The notes under the pieces are model-generated. The model was not told the origin of the DNA. It worked only from the letters and a program-made list of their open reading frames with translations, and did not search any database. From Natronorubrum texcoconense (GTDB lineage Archaea; Halobacteriota; Halobacteria; Halobacteriales; Natrialbaceae), in NCBI RefSeq assembly GCF_900100335.1, contig NZ_FNFE01000004.1:124001-188000 (forward strand): 64,000 bases of DNA, given 5' to 3'. This document shows, piece after piece, positions 1-9,294 of the stretch; position 1 is the first letter of the stretch, and each line of letters starts with the position of its first letter. A program made the translations under genes and the position numbers.

Positions 1-1120
1 AGAACGACGCGACCTGTGCGTCTTCGTCGACGGCACCGCTCGCGACGTTGGGGTAGATGTTTCCGGGGGCTCCGCTGACTCCCTGACCGCTGTTTCCGAT
101 CGACGAAACCAGCACGACGCCGGCGTCTCGAGCGTTTTCGGAGGGCTCGACCATCTCGTCGTCGTAGCCGTCCACGCCGAGACTCATCGTGACGATGTCG
201 GCGTCAGTGTCGTCGACGGCCCACTCCATCCCAGCGATGATCTGCGCGAACGTTCCGCCGCCAGCGTCGTCGAGAACCTTTCCGTGGTAGAGTTCGGCCC
301 CGGGGGCGACGCCGTAGGCGGGAACGTCACCGTCGGGATCGTCCGGTCCGACGACGGTTCCGCTCACGTGCGTTCCGTGGCCGTTTCCGTCGTTGGGGTC
401 GCTGTCGACCGGCTCGCCGTTCCCGTCGAACTCGATCCAGTTTCCGTCGTCGATCTCGAGGTCGGGATGGTCGGTGTCGACGCCCGTATCGAGGACCGCG
501 ACACCTGCGCCCTCACCCTGGGTTCCGTGTTCGTCCCAGACCTCGGTCGCGTTGATCATATCGAGACCGTACGTGACGCTTTCGTTCGTCGGCTCCGCCG
601 ACGGTTCATCCGCTGACTCGCCGTCCGTACTGGCGTCGCTGTCGTCTCGCTCACCCATCGTTTCCACGTCGAAGTTCGCGTGGATCGACTCGGCACCGGT
701 GTACCGCAGCACTTCCTCGGGCGACACCTGCGTGGTATCGACCTCGAGGAGGACCGCGTTCGCGATCCAGAACCGGTTGACGTAATCGACACCGTCCGTC
801 TCTGCGGCCCACCGGACTGTGTCGGTCTGCGTTGCTTGGGCGTGTTGTTGCAACTCGCCGATGGCGTCCGCCGTACTCGCCGAGGCGGCGACGTCGGCGC
901 TCTCGAACCGAACCACCATCTCCGTGGTTCCGTCTGCCTCGTGCAGCGCCTCGTCGATCCGGTCCCCTGCCAGTTCGACATCGTCGAGTTGGTCGTCGGC
1001 TGCCGATGTCCCGTCGAGCGTCCCGGCCCCCGCCATTGCCGGGAGTGACGTAACCATTAACAGCGCAAATACGACAACTATGCTCCGTCGGAGCGTCGAT
1101 TTCGATCGTTGTCTGCTCAT
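1..1120 (-). CDS. S8 family serine protease (subtilisin/halolysin-like), 3' end cut by window edge
   Basis: Reading from the ATG at 1120 toward the left edge gives 373 residues with no stop, so the C-terminal part lies outside the window. Residues 1-32 are a Sec-like signal (basic start, then hydrophobic VVVFALLMVTSLPAMAG). Residues 45-155 look like an I9-type propeptide. The catalytic Asp is D211 in AVLDTGVDTDHPD and the catalytic His is H248 in DGNGHGTHVSG; an oxyanion-region Asn is seen in SSIGNSG near residue 340. The catalytic Ser must lie beyond the edge. An AT-rich promoter follows on the 5' side, with a TATA-like ttattaaattt about 50 bp upstream. The family is a secreted, salt-adapted endoprotease. 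Confidence 0.9.
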   Translation of the reverse strand, partial: MSRQRSKSTLRRSIVVVFALLMVTSLPAMAGAGTLDGTSAADDQLDDVELAGDRIDEALHEADGTTEMVVRFESADVAASASTADAIGELQQHAQATQTDTVRWAAETDGVDYVNRFWIANAVLLEVDTTQVSPEEVLRYTGAESIHANFDVETMGERDDSDASTDGESADEPSAEPTNESVTYGLDMINATEVWDEHGTQGEGAGVAVLDTGVDTDHPDLEIDDGNWIEFDGNGEPVDSDPNDGNGHGTHVSGTVVGPDDPDGDVPAYGVAPGAELYHGKVLDDAGGGTFAQIIAGMEWAVDDTDADIVTMSLGVDGYDDEMVEPSENARDAGVVLVSSIGNSGQGVSGAPGNIYPNVASGAVDEDAQVASF

Positions 1121-1389
1121 GTATTAGTCGGTGATTCTGCCGTTTGCTGTGGCAGACCACGGTCTTAATCCGAACCTAAATTTAATAAGTAAAAACTACT
1201 GTTGTCTACTGGAGAATAGTGTCGCAAGATTAATTACAATATTATAATAGTATTTAACTTAGCAATTCGGCGGAGATACTTGTGGCCGTACCGGCCTCGA
1301 GTACGGCTGGTCGATCGCGGCGATCGCTCTCGAAACAGATCACGTATCTCCAAAATTCCGTTCAGAATCGGCCTAAACGTCGATTATCG
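1121..1389. other. Intergenic, AT-rich promoter region between divergent transcription limits
   Basis: This 269-bp stretch separates the protease start from the taw2 stop. The part around 1165-1265 is strikingly AT-rich (aatttaataagt, attacaatattataatag) compared with the surrounding DNA. It probably carries the protease promoter. I see no coding frame with haloarchaeal composition. Confidence 0.5.
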
Positions 1390-2610
1390 CTATTCGACCC
1401 GGACGTCGAGGACGACGTGTTCGACCCCCGCACTGTGGCTCTTCACGCGCCGTCGGTCGAGTACGTCGAGCGTTCGTCCGGCGTCGGCGACCGCCGTCTC
1501 GAGCCGATCCATCGGCCGGTCCCACAGTCGCGACGTCGGCGTCGCCTCGTGATAGTGGACGACGCCGCCGGGAACGAGCGCCTCGAGCGCCGTCGGGAGG
1601 AACTCGTGGGCTTCGTCGGTTCGCGTGCCGTGCTCGTCGCCGTCCGCGCCGGTGACTTCGGCGTCGGCACTCCCGTAGTACCCCATCACGACCCGATCGA
1701 CCTCGAGTTCGCTCGCGAGATCCCGGCAGTCGGTCATGTAGGCGTCGACTCGGTCGCCGACGTCGTTCAGCACGGCGTTCTCGAGCAGGTAGCGAAACGC
1801 GGTCGGGTTGATCTCGCTCGCCGTCACCCGCGCCCCGGCGCGGGCCATCGGGAGGGTGAAGTAGCCGATGCCGGCGAACATGTCGAAGACGCGCTCGCCG
1901 TCCGCAACGACGGCTCCCATTCGGGCGCGCTCAGCTTGATTTCCGGGCGAGAACATCACCGTCGCGGGGTCGAGTCCGTACCTGGTTCCGTGCTCGGTGT
2001 GGATAGTCTCGGTGTCGCGTTCGCCCGCCAGCAGGCGCGTTCGCGGCTCGCGGTGGGTGCCCGCATCGCCGTCGTTCGCGATCCCCTCGTCGGCCAGCAC
2101 GCTGTCGGCCTCGCCGTGGAGTTCGAGCAGCGCCTCGCCGAGGGCTTGCTCGTTTGGACAGCCCGCTGGAACGGTCACGAGGATCACCGAGCCGATCACG
2201 GCCCACGAGCCCGGAACCGATTCGAGTTCCGAATCGCTCCAGCCGCGGTCGGCGAGCAGGTCCTCGAGGTCCCGGTTGCGGGGCTCGGGCTCGAGCTGGC
2301 GGACGACCTCGAGGACGTCGGTCTCCGTCGGCGGCTCGGTGATGGGGAGTGCGATCGTGTCGGACCCGTCCCCGCGCTCACGGGTCGTTTCACTCCCCGT
2401 TCGATCCGAGGGCGTCCCTCCGCTTCGCCCTCGCTCTTCGCGCACGCGCCTCGAATCGTCGTAGACGCCTTCGGCTCGAAGCGACTCGATGGCGGTTTCG
2501 GCGCGCGGCTTTTCGACGATGGCGGCGAGGGGCGCGTCGGCTTGCGCCCGCTCGAGGACGTCGTCGACGGTCGTCGGACCCTCCTCGGGCGTCGGGTCGT
2601 CCTCAGGCAT
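1390..2610 (-). CDS. taw2: tRNA(Phe) wyosine aminocarboxypropyltransferase Taw2 (Trm5/TYW2-like SAM enzyme)
   Basis: 406 residues. The central Rossmann fold carries the SAM-binding loop MFAGIGYFTLPMARAGA followed by ASEINP. Instead of the NPP/NLP catalytic motif of Trm5 methyltransferases, it has VVMGYYG and then GGVVHYHE, which matches archaeal TYW2 homologues that transfer the aminocarboxypropyl group of SAM to 4-demethylwyosine at G37 of tRNA-Phe. The N-terminal 80 residues form the D1-like domain, followed by an Arg/Glu-rich linker. The start codon lies inside the last codons of nmd3 (8-nt overlap), so the two are co-transcribed. The assignment to Taw2 rather than Trm5 rests on these motifs. 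Confidence 0.85.
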   Translation of the reverse strand: MPEDDPTPEEGPTTVDDVLERAQADAPLAAIVEKPRAETAIESLRAEGVYDDSRRVREERGRSGGTPSDRTGSETTRERGDGSDTIALPITEPPTETDVLEVVRQLEPEPRNRDLEDLLADRGWSDSELESVPGSWAVIGSVILVTVPAGCPNEQALGEALLELHGEADSVLADEGIANDGDAGTHREPRTRLLAGERDTETIHTEHGTRYGLDPATVMFSPGNQAERARMGAVVADGERVFDMFAGIGYFTLPMARAGARVTASEINPTAFRYLLENAVLNDVGDRVDAYMTDCRDLASELEVDRVVMGYYGSADAEVTGADGDEHGTRTDEAHEFLPTALEALVPGGVVHYHEATPTSRLWDRPMDRLETAVADAGRTLDVLDRRRVKSHSAGVEHVVLDVRVE

Positions 2611-3781
2611 CGTTTCCGTAGGGATCGTACGGCCCGTCGCGTTCGATCTCAGAATCGCCGTCCGGATCGGGAAGGATGTGCAGTCCGGCGCGGCTCTTCA
2701 AGACGGGGACGGTCTCCGCGTCGGGATCGAAGTAGTCCGGTCGAGCGACGGTCTTCGCCCGATACGTTTCGGGATCGAGCACCTGCACGGCGTTCTCGTC
2801 CTCGATGGTGACGACCGTGGTCTCGACGGCGTCCTCGAGGTCGCCGAGTCTGCGCGCGTCGGGGGAGTTCCCCTCCTCGTAGCTCGCTTCGTAGCGCTCG
2901 CCGGTCGTCGCGCGGATGCCCTTGAGATTGCCGCGGGCGCTGCGGACGATCACCGGTCCCCCATCGTCGTCGTCGAGTTCGATGATCTCGCCGGGTCTGT
3001 ACGGCGGCAGTCGAACGGCGAACGTCACTCGGTAGACCTCGTTGCCGTCGGAGTCCTCGGTGACGAGCGTTTCGGCGTCGTTGACGGTGCCGCCGAACTC
3101 CTCGACCATCTTGTTCGAGATCTTCTTCCCGATCTTGTTGGTCGAGACCTTGATGTTCAGGCCGTCGTCGGTCTCTGTCGTCTCCGTGACGAAGGCGTTG
3201 CGGTCTCCCGTCTCCTCCATGTCGGCGACGATCTGGTTCGCGATCACCTTCGCTCGCTCGATCTCCTCGCTCGTCGGCGTTCGGTCCTCGGCCCGAATCT
3301 GGACGATGCTGGCGTAGTAGTCGCCGGCGATGCGCCCGCAGCGGGTGCACGTCTGGCGCGCGATTCTGACCGGGACCGTCACCTGCTCTTCGACCGGGGT
3401 TCCGCGCACGACGCCCGTGAAGTAACAGTGCATCCGGATCGTGTTCGGATCGATCTGCTCGGGTTCGACCTGCCAGGCGACGTCGTCGACGTCGACGTGA
3501 ACGGAGAGGGCCTCGCTGACCTCCTCGATGGCGACGTCGGTGTAATCCTGTGCGCCCACGTCGACCCACCGATTTCCGCGGTAGACGGCCCCGCAGGTGG
3601 CACAGACGCGAACGTCGATCCGATCCGGCACGTCCACGAAGTCGAAGTCGTCGAAGTAACAGGCGTCACAGAGCTCTACTTCCGCACCCGGCCGCAGCGG
3701 ATCCGCGGCGTCGGTCTCCTCGGCCGATCGCTCGGGAACGGGGTCCCCACACCGGGGACAGAACGCGCGAGAATCACTCAT
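2603..3781 (-). CDS. nmd3: NMD3-family zinc protein (ribosome export/quality adaptor homologue)
   Basis: 392 residues beginning MSDSRAFCPRCGDP. Several Cys pairs occur in the first 250 residues: CPRC, CDAC, CATCG and CTRCGR. They are the treble-clef zinc ligands of the NMD3 family. In eukaryotes the family adapts the 60S subunit to nuclear export; archaeal members have no nucleus to serve and probably act in large-subunit maturation. The protein ends with an acidic tail. It is the first gene of the nmd3-taw2 unit, so a ribosome factor is joined to a tRNA-modifying enzyme. Confidence 0.88.
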   Translation of the reverse strand: MSDSRAFCPRCGDPVPERSAEETDAADPLRPGAEVELCDACYFDDFDFVDVPDRIDVRVCATCGAVYRGNRWVDVGAQDYTDVAIEEVSEALSVHVDVDDVAWQVEPEQIDPNTIRMHCYFTGVVRGTPVEEQVTVPVRIARQTCTRCGRIAGDYYASIVQIRAEDRTPTSEEIERAKVIANQIVADMEETGDRNAFVTETTETDDGLNIKVSTNKIGKKISNKMVEEFGGTVNDAETLVTEDSDGNEVYRVTFAVRLPPYRPGEIIELDDDDGGPVIVRSARGNLKGIRATTGERYEASYEEGNSPDARRLGDLEDAVETTVVTIEDENAVQVLDPETYRAKTVARPDYFDPDAETVPVLKSRAGLHILPDPDGDSEIERDGPYDPYGNDA

Positions 3782-3916
3782 TATCGCCGATTGGTGGGTG
3801 AGAGAGTTAAACGACGCGCTCTGTGCGTTGCGCTCGCTCGAGCGATGCCGGACGGGAGACGACGGTCGCGTGAGGGGAGACTGAAATCCAACCGACGGCG
3901 TCAGCGACGGTGCGGG

Positions 3917-5485
3917 TTACTTCGCCGCGTCGTCCGCGCTCCCGTTCCGGCGGCGGAGCCACTCGAGCGCCGCTGCACCGCTCACGACGCCTGCACCCGT
4001 GGTGAAGCCGGGTACTGCCTCTTCGGTATCTTCCGCTCCGTTATCGGTTCCCGATTCGTCGTCGCTCGCGTTGCCATCGTCCGCGTCGTCGACATCCGGT
4101 TCGTCCGTGTCGCCGGTGGTCGACTCGTTCGTATCGTCGCCGCCGTCGCTGTTCTCATCCTCAGCAGGCGCGTCCTCACCACTGTCGTCGGTATCGTCGC
4201 TGCCGTCGGCATCATCGCCGTCGTCGGTTTGATCCTCTTCGTCGGACCCATCGGGGCGATCGTCGCCCTCGGAACGGATGGCGACCAGCGTCTCGGAACT
4301 GGCGTAGATCGTTTCGTCGGCGATCGCAATCGACGGGATCTCGTTCGTTCCGACGGACCACTCGATTTCGCCGGTTTCGGCGTCGAGGGCGTACACGCCG
4401 TCGATTTCCTCGGGAACGTCGTCGGGATCGTATCCCATGCCGTCGATCGTCAGCCCCGCGTACACGATCCCGTCGCCGACGGCCATCGAAGGCACGCGGT
4501 ACGTGTTTACTTCGGCGTTCCAGACCTCCTCACCCGTTTCCCGGTCGTAGCCCGTCCCCTTGTGCGAGTCGAGACCGTAGAACCTGCCGTCGGTGATCGG
4601 ACCCGGATCGAACGGGTTGCGTTCGCTGCTCGCGCGTTGCTCGCCGGTTTCGACGTCGTATAGCGTCGTGTACCCGAGCGGCCACATCGAGTTCTCGTCC
4701 GTGTCCGCGCTGCCGATCGCCACGACGTCGTCGGTCGCGACGGGGGAACTCGTCTGGCGCGGATTCGGCTCCATGAACCGACTGTGCTCGTCGTCGCCGA
4801 CCGGCTCCTCGTCGGCCCAGCGAACGGTACCGTCCTCGAGTTCGAGCGCGAACGCTCGCGATTCGCTGACGGCGAAGACGGCACCGCCGCCGACGGCGAC
4901 GGGCTGCTCGTACAGCGGGTCGCCGTCCGGTTCGAACTGCCATCGTTCATCGTTGTCGTGGGCGTCCACGGCGTACAGCACGCCGTCGGCGACGACGAAC
5001 ACCCGGTCGTTCGCGATGACGGGCGACGGAATCGCCTCGTCGTACCCGAGATCGGACTGACAGCAGATCTCGCCGTCGTCGCGCTTGAGCTGTGTCAGCC
5101 GTTCGCCGCCGACGTACACGAGGTCGGCCGTTACCGCAGGCGTTCCGGTCGCACCGATGTTTTCCGTCTTCCACTCGAGCGTTCCGTCCGCGGCGTCGAG
5201 CGCGTGGACTTCACCGTCGGCCGTCAGATAGACGGTGTCGTCGACCACCGCCACGGGACCACCGTGGTCGTACTCCCAGGCGACAGTCACCGGCGGCTCC
5301 GGGTCGGACCCTGCGGGAACGACCGGATTGTTCCCCGGGTTTCCGCCCAGTGACGACCAGCCGGGGGATTCCTCGAGCGGTGTCGATCGGGCCTCGTCGG
5401 CGGCTGCGACGCCGGTCGAGAGCAGGCCGCCCATCGCCGTGAGGCCGGTGTACTTCAGGACGTCTCGTCTATCGTGTTCGACCAT
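3917..5485 (-). CDS. Secreted PQQ-like beta-propeller protein, Tat signal and PGF-type C-terminus
   Basis: 522 residues. The start VEHDRRDVLKYTGLTAMGG is a Tat signal with twin arginine, ending near AAADEA. Residues 45-385 hold repeated blades of the form DGTLEWK, VYAGL and ALDAETGE, which is the PQQ/quinoprotein-like propeller. An extremely Asp/Gly/Thr-rich linker follows (about residues 390-485). It ends in PGF, a hydrophobic stretch and RRR. That resembles the PGF-CTERM sorting signal cut by archaeosortase A, so I infer a surface-anchored protein with its propeller outside. The ligand is unknown; most archaeal members do not bind PQQ. Confidence 0.85.
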   Translation of the reverse strand: MVEHDRRDVLKYTGLTAMGGLLSTGVAAADEARSTPLEESPGWSSLGGNPGNNPVVPAGSDPEPPVTVAWEYDHGGPVAVVDDTVYLTADGEVHALDAADGTLEWKTENIGATGTPAVTADLVYVGGERLTQLKRDDGEICCQSDLGYDEAIPSPVIANDRVFVVADGVLYAVDAHDNDERWQFEPDGDPLYEQPVAVGGGAVFAVSESRAFALELEDGTVRWADEEPVGDDEHSRFMEPNPRQTSSPVATDDVVAIGSADTDENSMWPLGYTTLYDVETGEQRASSERNPFDPGPITDGRFYGLDSHKGTGYDRETGEEVWNAEVNTYRVPSMAVGDGIVYAGLTIDGMGYDPDDVPEEIDGVYALDAETGEIEWSVGTNEIPSIAIADETIYASSETLVAIRSEGDDRPDGSDEEDQTDDGDDADGSDDTDDSGEDAPAEDENSDGGDDTNESTTGDTDEPDVDDADDGNASDDESGTDNGAEDTEEAVPGFTTGAGVVSGAAALEWLRRRNGSADDAAK

Positions 5486-6026
5486 GACGGCGAGACCTCG
5501 GATGCGTGACCTCTTGGCTACCGTTTCGATAGCACCGTTGCGACCGCACTCCCGCTGCGTACAATTGTTGTGGAACTGACGATCGTCTATAATTCGCGAA
5601 GCGACATGTCGACGCCGGAAGCCGGATTCGCTGGTTCACCGGTTCTCACAGGTTGAGAGCTCTACACGAAACGAGGGGGTCGCCGGTCGCGCGCCCTGCT
5701 CCTCTCGTCGAGCGGCGAGTACCGCTACCTGGGTGTCGTTCCCGGTTCGATACGCTCGAGAACCCTGATTCACTATCCGGTCGGACCGGACCAAGCCCCG
5801 TTTCGTCTCTGCCAACGAACGCGTCAGACGCTCGTCAGACGATCGGCTCTCCGGTCCCGTCAGACGTGACCACGTCACGGGGTCTCCATGCGAAACGAGG
5901 GGGTTCGCCCAACGGTCACGAAAAACATCACTTCTCCGGGAGATCCGGTCTCTCGAGGGCGGATTCCGGTCCTCGAGCGACCGAATCGTCACGGCACTTA
6001 TTGTATCGGACCCCTTCAGTGACAGT
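5486..6026. other. 541-bp intergenic region upstream of htpX with short repeats
   Basis: No frame here looks like a haloarchaeal gene. It holds three copies of CGTCAGACG (5822-5830, 5833-5841, 5858-5866) and two copies of CGAAACGAGGGGGT (5667-5680 and 5891-5904). A TATA-like cacttattgta sits near 5995-6005, about 25 bp before the htpX ATG. The repeats may be regulator sites for the membrane-stress gene htpX, but no regulator is identified. Confidence 0.45.
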
Positions 6027-6914
6027 ATGAACTGGCAGGCGGATTGGGGGTTACGGTTTCGGATGTTCCTGACGATGTTTCTGCTCTTCGCGCTGTACAT
6101 CGTCTTCGCGGGCGTGATGACCGCATACATTACGGGCGGTGCGAACCTGCTCGTCTTCGCGATGCTGTTCGGCGGCATGTCGCTGGTCCAGTACTACTAC
6201 AGCGACACCCTCACCCTCCGGAGCATGGGCGCGAAGACGGTTTCGGCCGAGGAGTACCCGCAACTCCACGGCTCCGTCGAACGCCTCTCCCAACAGGCCG
6301 ACCTCCCCAAACCGAAGGTCGCGGTGATGGACTCGAACGTACCCAACGCCTTCGCGACGGGACGCAACCAGAAGAACGCCGCCGTCGCGGTGACGACGGG
6401 GCTTATGCGGACGCTCGATCAGGACGAACTCGACGGCGTCATCGCCCACGAACTCGCCCACGTCAAGAACAGGGATATGATGGTGATGACGTTCGCCTCG
6501 CTACTCGCGACGATCGCGTTCATGGTCGTTCGCTGGGGAGCCTTCTTCGGCGGCGGGCAGAGTCGCGGCGGCAAGGGCGGCGGCATCATGGTCGCCATCC
6601 TCGTCTCGTTGCTCGTCTGGATCATCAGCTACATCCTCATTCGGGCGCTCTCGCGCTACCGCGAGTACTCGGCCGACCGCGGCGCGGCCGCGATCACGGG
6701 TAACCCCTCCGCGCTGGCCTCCGCGCTCATGAAGATCTCCGGCGAGATGGACAACGTTCCCAAAAACGACATGCGCGAGGAGGCCGAGATGAACGCCTTC
6801 TTCATCATCCCCATCAAGTCCGGCATCGTCGGCCGACTGTTCAGCACGCACCCGCCGACGGAGAACCGGATCGAACAGCTCCGGAACCTCGAGCGGGAGA
6901 TGCAATCCTTCTGA
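6027..6914 (+). CDS. htpX: HtpX membrane metalloprotease (M48B)
   Basis: 295 residues. Two N-terminal membrane segments (about 12-35 and 38-55) precede the zinc motif HELAH at residues 141-145, within VIAHELAHVKNRD. A second hydrophobic pair follows (about 155-200, Gly-rich between), and the third zinc ligand is expected in REYSADRGAA near residue 215. The family degrades misfolded membrane proteins. A TATA-like box 25-30 bp upstream suggests a leaderless transcript. pspAB follows about 110 bp downstream, a pairing seen in many haloarchaea. Confidence 0.95.
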   Translation: MNWQADWGLRFRMFLTMFLLFALYIVFAGVMTAYITGGANLLVFAMLFGGMSLVQYYYSDTLTLRSMGAKTVSAEEYPQLHGSVERLSQQADLPKPKVAVMDSNVPNAFATGRNQKNAAVAVTTGLMRTLDQDELDGVIAHELAHVKNRDMMVMTFASLLATIAFMVVRWGAFFGGGQSRGGKGGGIMVAILVSLLVWIISYILIRALSRYREYSADRGAAAITGNPSALASALMKISGEMDNVPKNDMREEAEMNAFFIIPIKSGIVGRLFSTHPPTENRIEQLRNLEREMQSF

Positions 6915-6930
6915 GGGTACGCCAACCTCA

Positions 6931-7010
6931 TACGATCCGCTGTAACTGTGTACCGGAGCGACCGCTGTACGGGTCGCGGTCGCTCCGGAAATGACTTACA
7001 GCTGACCGTA
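6931..7010. repeat. 80-bp inverted-repeat element, copy A
   Basis: Two 33-bp arms (6931-6963 and 6978-7010) are imperfect reverse complements around a 14-bp centre; the inner 11 bp CCGGAGCGACC pair perfectly. A near-identical element lies at 54358-54437, again just downstream of a plus-strand gene. It encodes nothing. It looks like a small non-autonomous palindromic element or a mobile terminator hairpin. Confidence 0.8.
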
Positions 7011-7021
7011 TCACACGAGAT

Positions 7022-7627
7022 ATGGGACTGCTGGACGGACTCCGCGCCGTACTCGGCCTGCGCGCCGAGACGGACGCCAGACGCGACGCCGACCCCGACG
7101 ACCTCTTCGGGATGAGCACCGCCTACCTCACGATGGAGGCCGACCTCGGCTACGACTCGCTCGACGTCGGTGCGCTTTGTTTCTCCGGCGTCGACTCGAG
7201 TAGCTTTCGCGACGCCGTCGACGAGGTCGAAGCGATCTTGGAGGCCGGCCGCGAGGACACCGGCACCGACTTCGCGGTCACTAGCGACGACCACGGCTAC
7301 CACTGGGTCGTCCTCGAGGACTCGAACCCCGAGGACCTGATCACGAGCATGCACTTCGCCGCGGACACGTTTATCGAACACGGCTACGGCTCGCGGCTGC
7401 TGGCGGCGGTGTTCGCCTACGAGAACCTCGGCGGAACGGCCTACTGGATCTACTCCTTCCGCCGCGGTGCGTTCTACCCCTTCGCGCCTCGCTCCGGCCG
7501 GGAGCGCGACTCGAGTGCGGAGTTCAAACTCGAGGCGAGCCTGGACGGCGAACTCGAGATCGAACGCGAAAAGGAGTACTGGTACCCGCTGTGGCCGAGT
7601 TCGAGCGGTACGCATCCCTGGGAGTGA
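7022..7627 (+). CDS. pspAB: PspA-associated protein PspAB
   Basis: 201 residues, soluble, beginning MGLLDGLRAVLGLRAETDA with the characteristic DDLFGMSTAYLTME. This N-terminus and the gene order htpX-pspAB match the haloarchaeal PspAB family, named for its association with phage-shock (PspA) systems that guard membrane integrity. No catalytic motif is visible. The biochemical role is unknown; the link with HtpX suggests envelope stress. Confidence 0.8.
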   Translation: MGLLDGLRAVLGLRAETDARRDADPDDLFGMSTAYLTMEADLGYDSLDVGALCFSGVDSSSFRDAVDEVEAILEAGREDTGTDFAVTSDDHGYHWVVLEDSNPEDLITSMHFAADTFIEHGYGSRLLAAVFAYENLGGTAYWIYSFRRGAFYPFAPRSGRERDSSAEFKLEASLDGELEIEREKEYWYPLWPSSSGTHPWE

Positions 7628-7915
7628 GTCGAACGGGGGTGTTCGCGTTTCTGAGCGAGTCGGTGGCACCCCGGTACCAAATACTGTTGGCACCACCGAT
7701 ATTATGGTCCCGTTCGTACGTCGAAGTACGGCAGGAACCTACCGCCACATCATCACCAACTGCGCCATACACCAGTTGTTGCCACCTTTTCCTGCCGCCC
7801 TTTCACGACCGCCCAGCCGCAGCTCGCTCACCGCGACGACCGACAGTCGACCGGACCGGGCGCTCGTCGATCGGTGTCGCATCCATTATGTCGGCCCGCT
7901 GGGTAGGCCCTGCCA

Positions 7916-9109
7916 GTGAGCCACTGGAACCAGTTCAAGGGAGACCCGCGACACGCGGGGGTTCGACGCGACCTCGAGGGACCGACTCGCGTGACGGAGG
8001 GCTGGACGGCCGACCTCGTCGGCCCCGTCGGATCGCCGGTCCTCGACCGCGACACCGTCTTCGTCGGGACGAGTCACGGGAACTGTTACGCGCTCGAGCG
8101 CGAGCACGGCCGCGAACGCTGGCGGTTCGAGACGACCGGTGCGACCGACGCGGCACCGGTCGTCACCCACGAGTTGCTGTATCTCGGTGCCGGCGACGTC
8201 GTCTACGCGCTCGACCCCGCGACCGGTGAGCAGATCTGGACGTCGGAACTGCCGGACGTGACCGAGTCCTCGCTGGCGCTTGCTGACGGCGTCCTGTACG
8301 CCGGACACGGCACGGGCGTCTCGGCGCTCGAGGCCGAAACTGGCGAACTCGTCTGGAGCCACGAGACGGACGCGGCGGTCGTCGGCGCGCCGGCGGTCGA
8401 CAGCGCGCGGGACCGGACCGGTGGGCAGGGTTGGGGTCAGCAGTCGGTCGACGAAGCCGACCTGGATCTGTTGTCGCTCGAGGACGCACAAATGGCGGAC
8501 GACGACGCACAACCTCACGACCAGGATCGCGTCTACGTCGGGACTGACGACGAGACGGTGCTCGCGCTCGAGGCCGAGACGGGCGAGGAGCTCTGGGATG
8601 CCCCGACCGACGGCGTCATCGTCGACGGACCGACGGTCGTCGACGAGCGGGTGTACGTCGCCGACGGGAGCGGCACGCTCGTCGCGTTGCACGCCGACAG
8701 CGGCCAGTCGTGGTTCACCTACCAGATTCAGGAGTCGTTTACCTCCACGCCGACGGTCCTCCCCGAGCTCGATACGACGTTCGTCGGCGCGTCGGACGGC
8801 TACCTCCACGTCACCGATACGACGTTCGGCCGGCGCAAACTCCGCGGCTGGCTGTTCGCGAAGAAGGGGGTTGCACTCGACGGCGAGGTCGCCTCGAGTC
8901 CCGTCGTCGCCGGCGACATCTGCTGCGTCGGCGACTCCACCGGCTCGCTGTACGGCATCGATCTCTCCGACGACTGCGACCTCTGCTGGCACTTCGGTCT
9001 CGAGGGACCGATCACGGCGACGCCCGCACTCGCCGAGAACCGGCTGTTCGTCGGCGGCGGCGATCGGCTCTACTGCCTCGAGTGGGATCCCGACGAACGG
9101 CGACCGTGA
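7916..9109 (+). CDS. Cytoplasmic PQQ-like beta-propeller repeat protein
   Basis: 397 residues from a GTG at 7916 (VSHWNQFKGDPRHAG). The start is supported by a TATA-like attatg about 30 bp upstream. At least seven blades carry the repeat pattern ALEAETGE.LVW, VYVGTDDETV and LFVGGGDRLY. A charged insertion (about residues 165-205, DLDLLSLEDAQMADDDAQ) separates blades 3 and 4. Unlike the other propeller in this window there is no signal peptide or anchor, so it should be cytoplasmic. The substrate is not predictable. Confidence 0.83.
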   Translation: MSHWNQFKGDPRHAGVRRDLEGPTRVTEGWTADLVGPVGSPVLDRDTVFVGTSHGNCYALEREHGRERWRFETTGATDAAPVVTHELLYLGAGDVVYALDPATGEQIWTSELPDVTESSLALADGVLYAGHGTGVSALEAETGELVWSHETDAAVVGAPAVDSARDRTGGQGWGQQSVDEADLDLLSLEDAQMADDDAQPHDQDRVYVGTDDETVLALEAETGEELWDAPTDGVIVDGPTVVDERVYVADGSGTLVALHADSGQSWFTYQIQESFTSTPTVLPELDTTFVGASDGYLHVTDTTFGRRKLRGWLFAKKGVALDGEVASSPVVAGDICCVGDSTGSLYGIDLSDDCDLCWHFGLEGPITATPALAENRLFVGGGDRLYCLEWDPDERRP

Positions 9110-9294
9110 TCGTCACTGGAGGCTCGATCGTTCGGATCACTCGACAGTCTCCTCGCGTGTCTCGGTCTCGTTCGATTCGCCTTTTCGGATAAATCTGGTG
9201 TCGTGATGCCTTTTCATCCCGACGCCGCCCGGCACTTTCACTTTCACTCTCCTGTTAACGAGGGTTTATGAGGTGTCCGGCACAAGCACGGAGT

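Noticed and set aside
1282-4663. Two long plus-strand open frames opposite taw2, nmd3 and the propeller gene
   Set aside because: High-GC mirror frames; the minus-strand genes have clear domain motifs and acidic composition.
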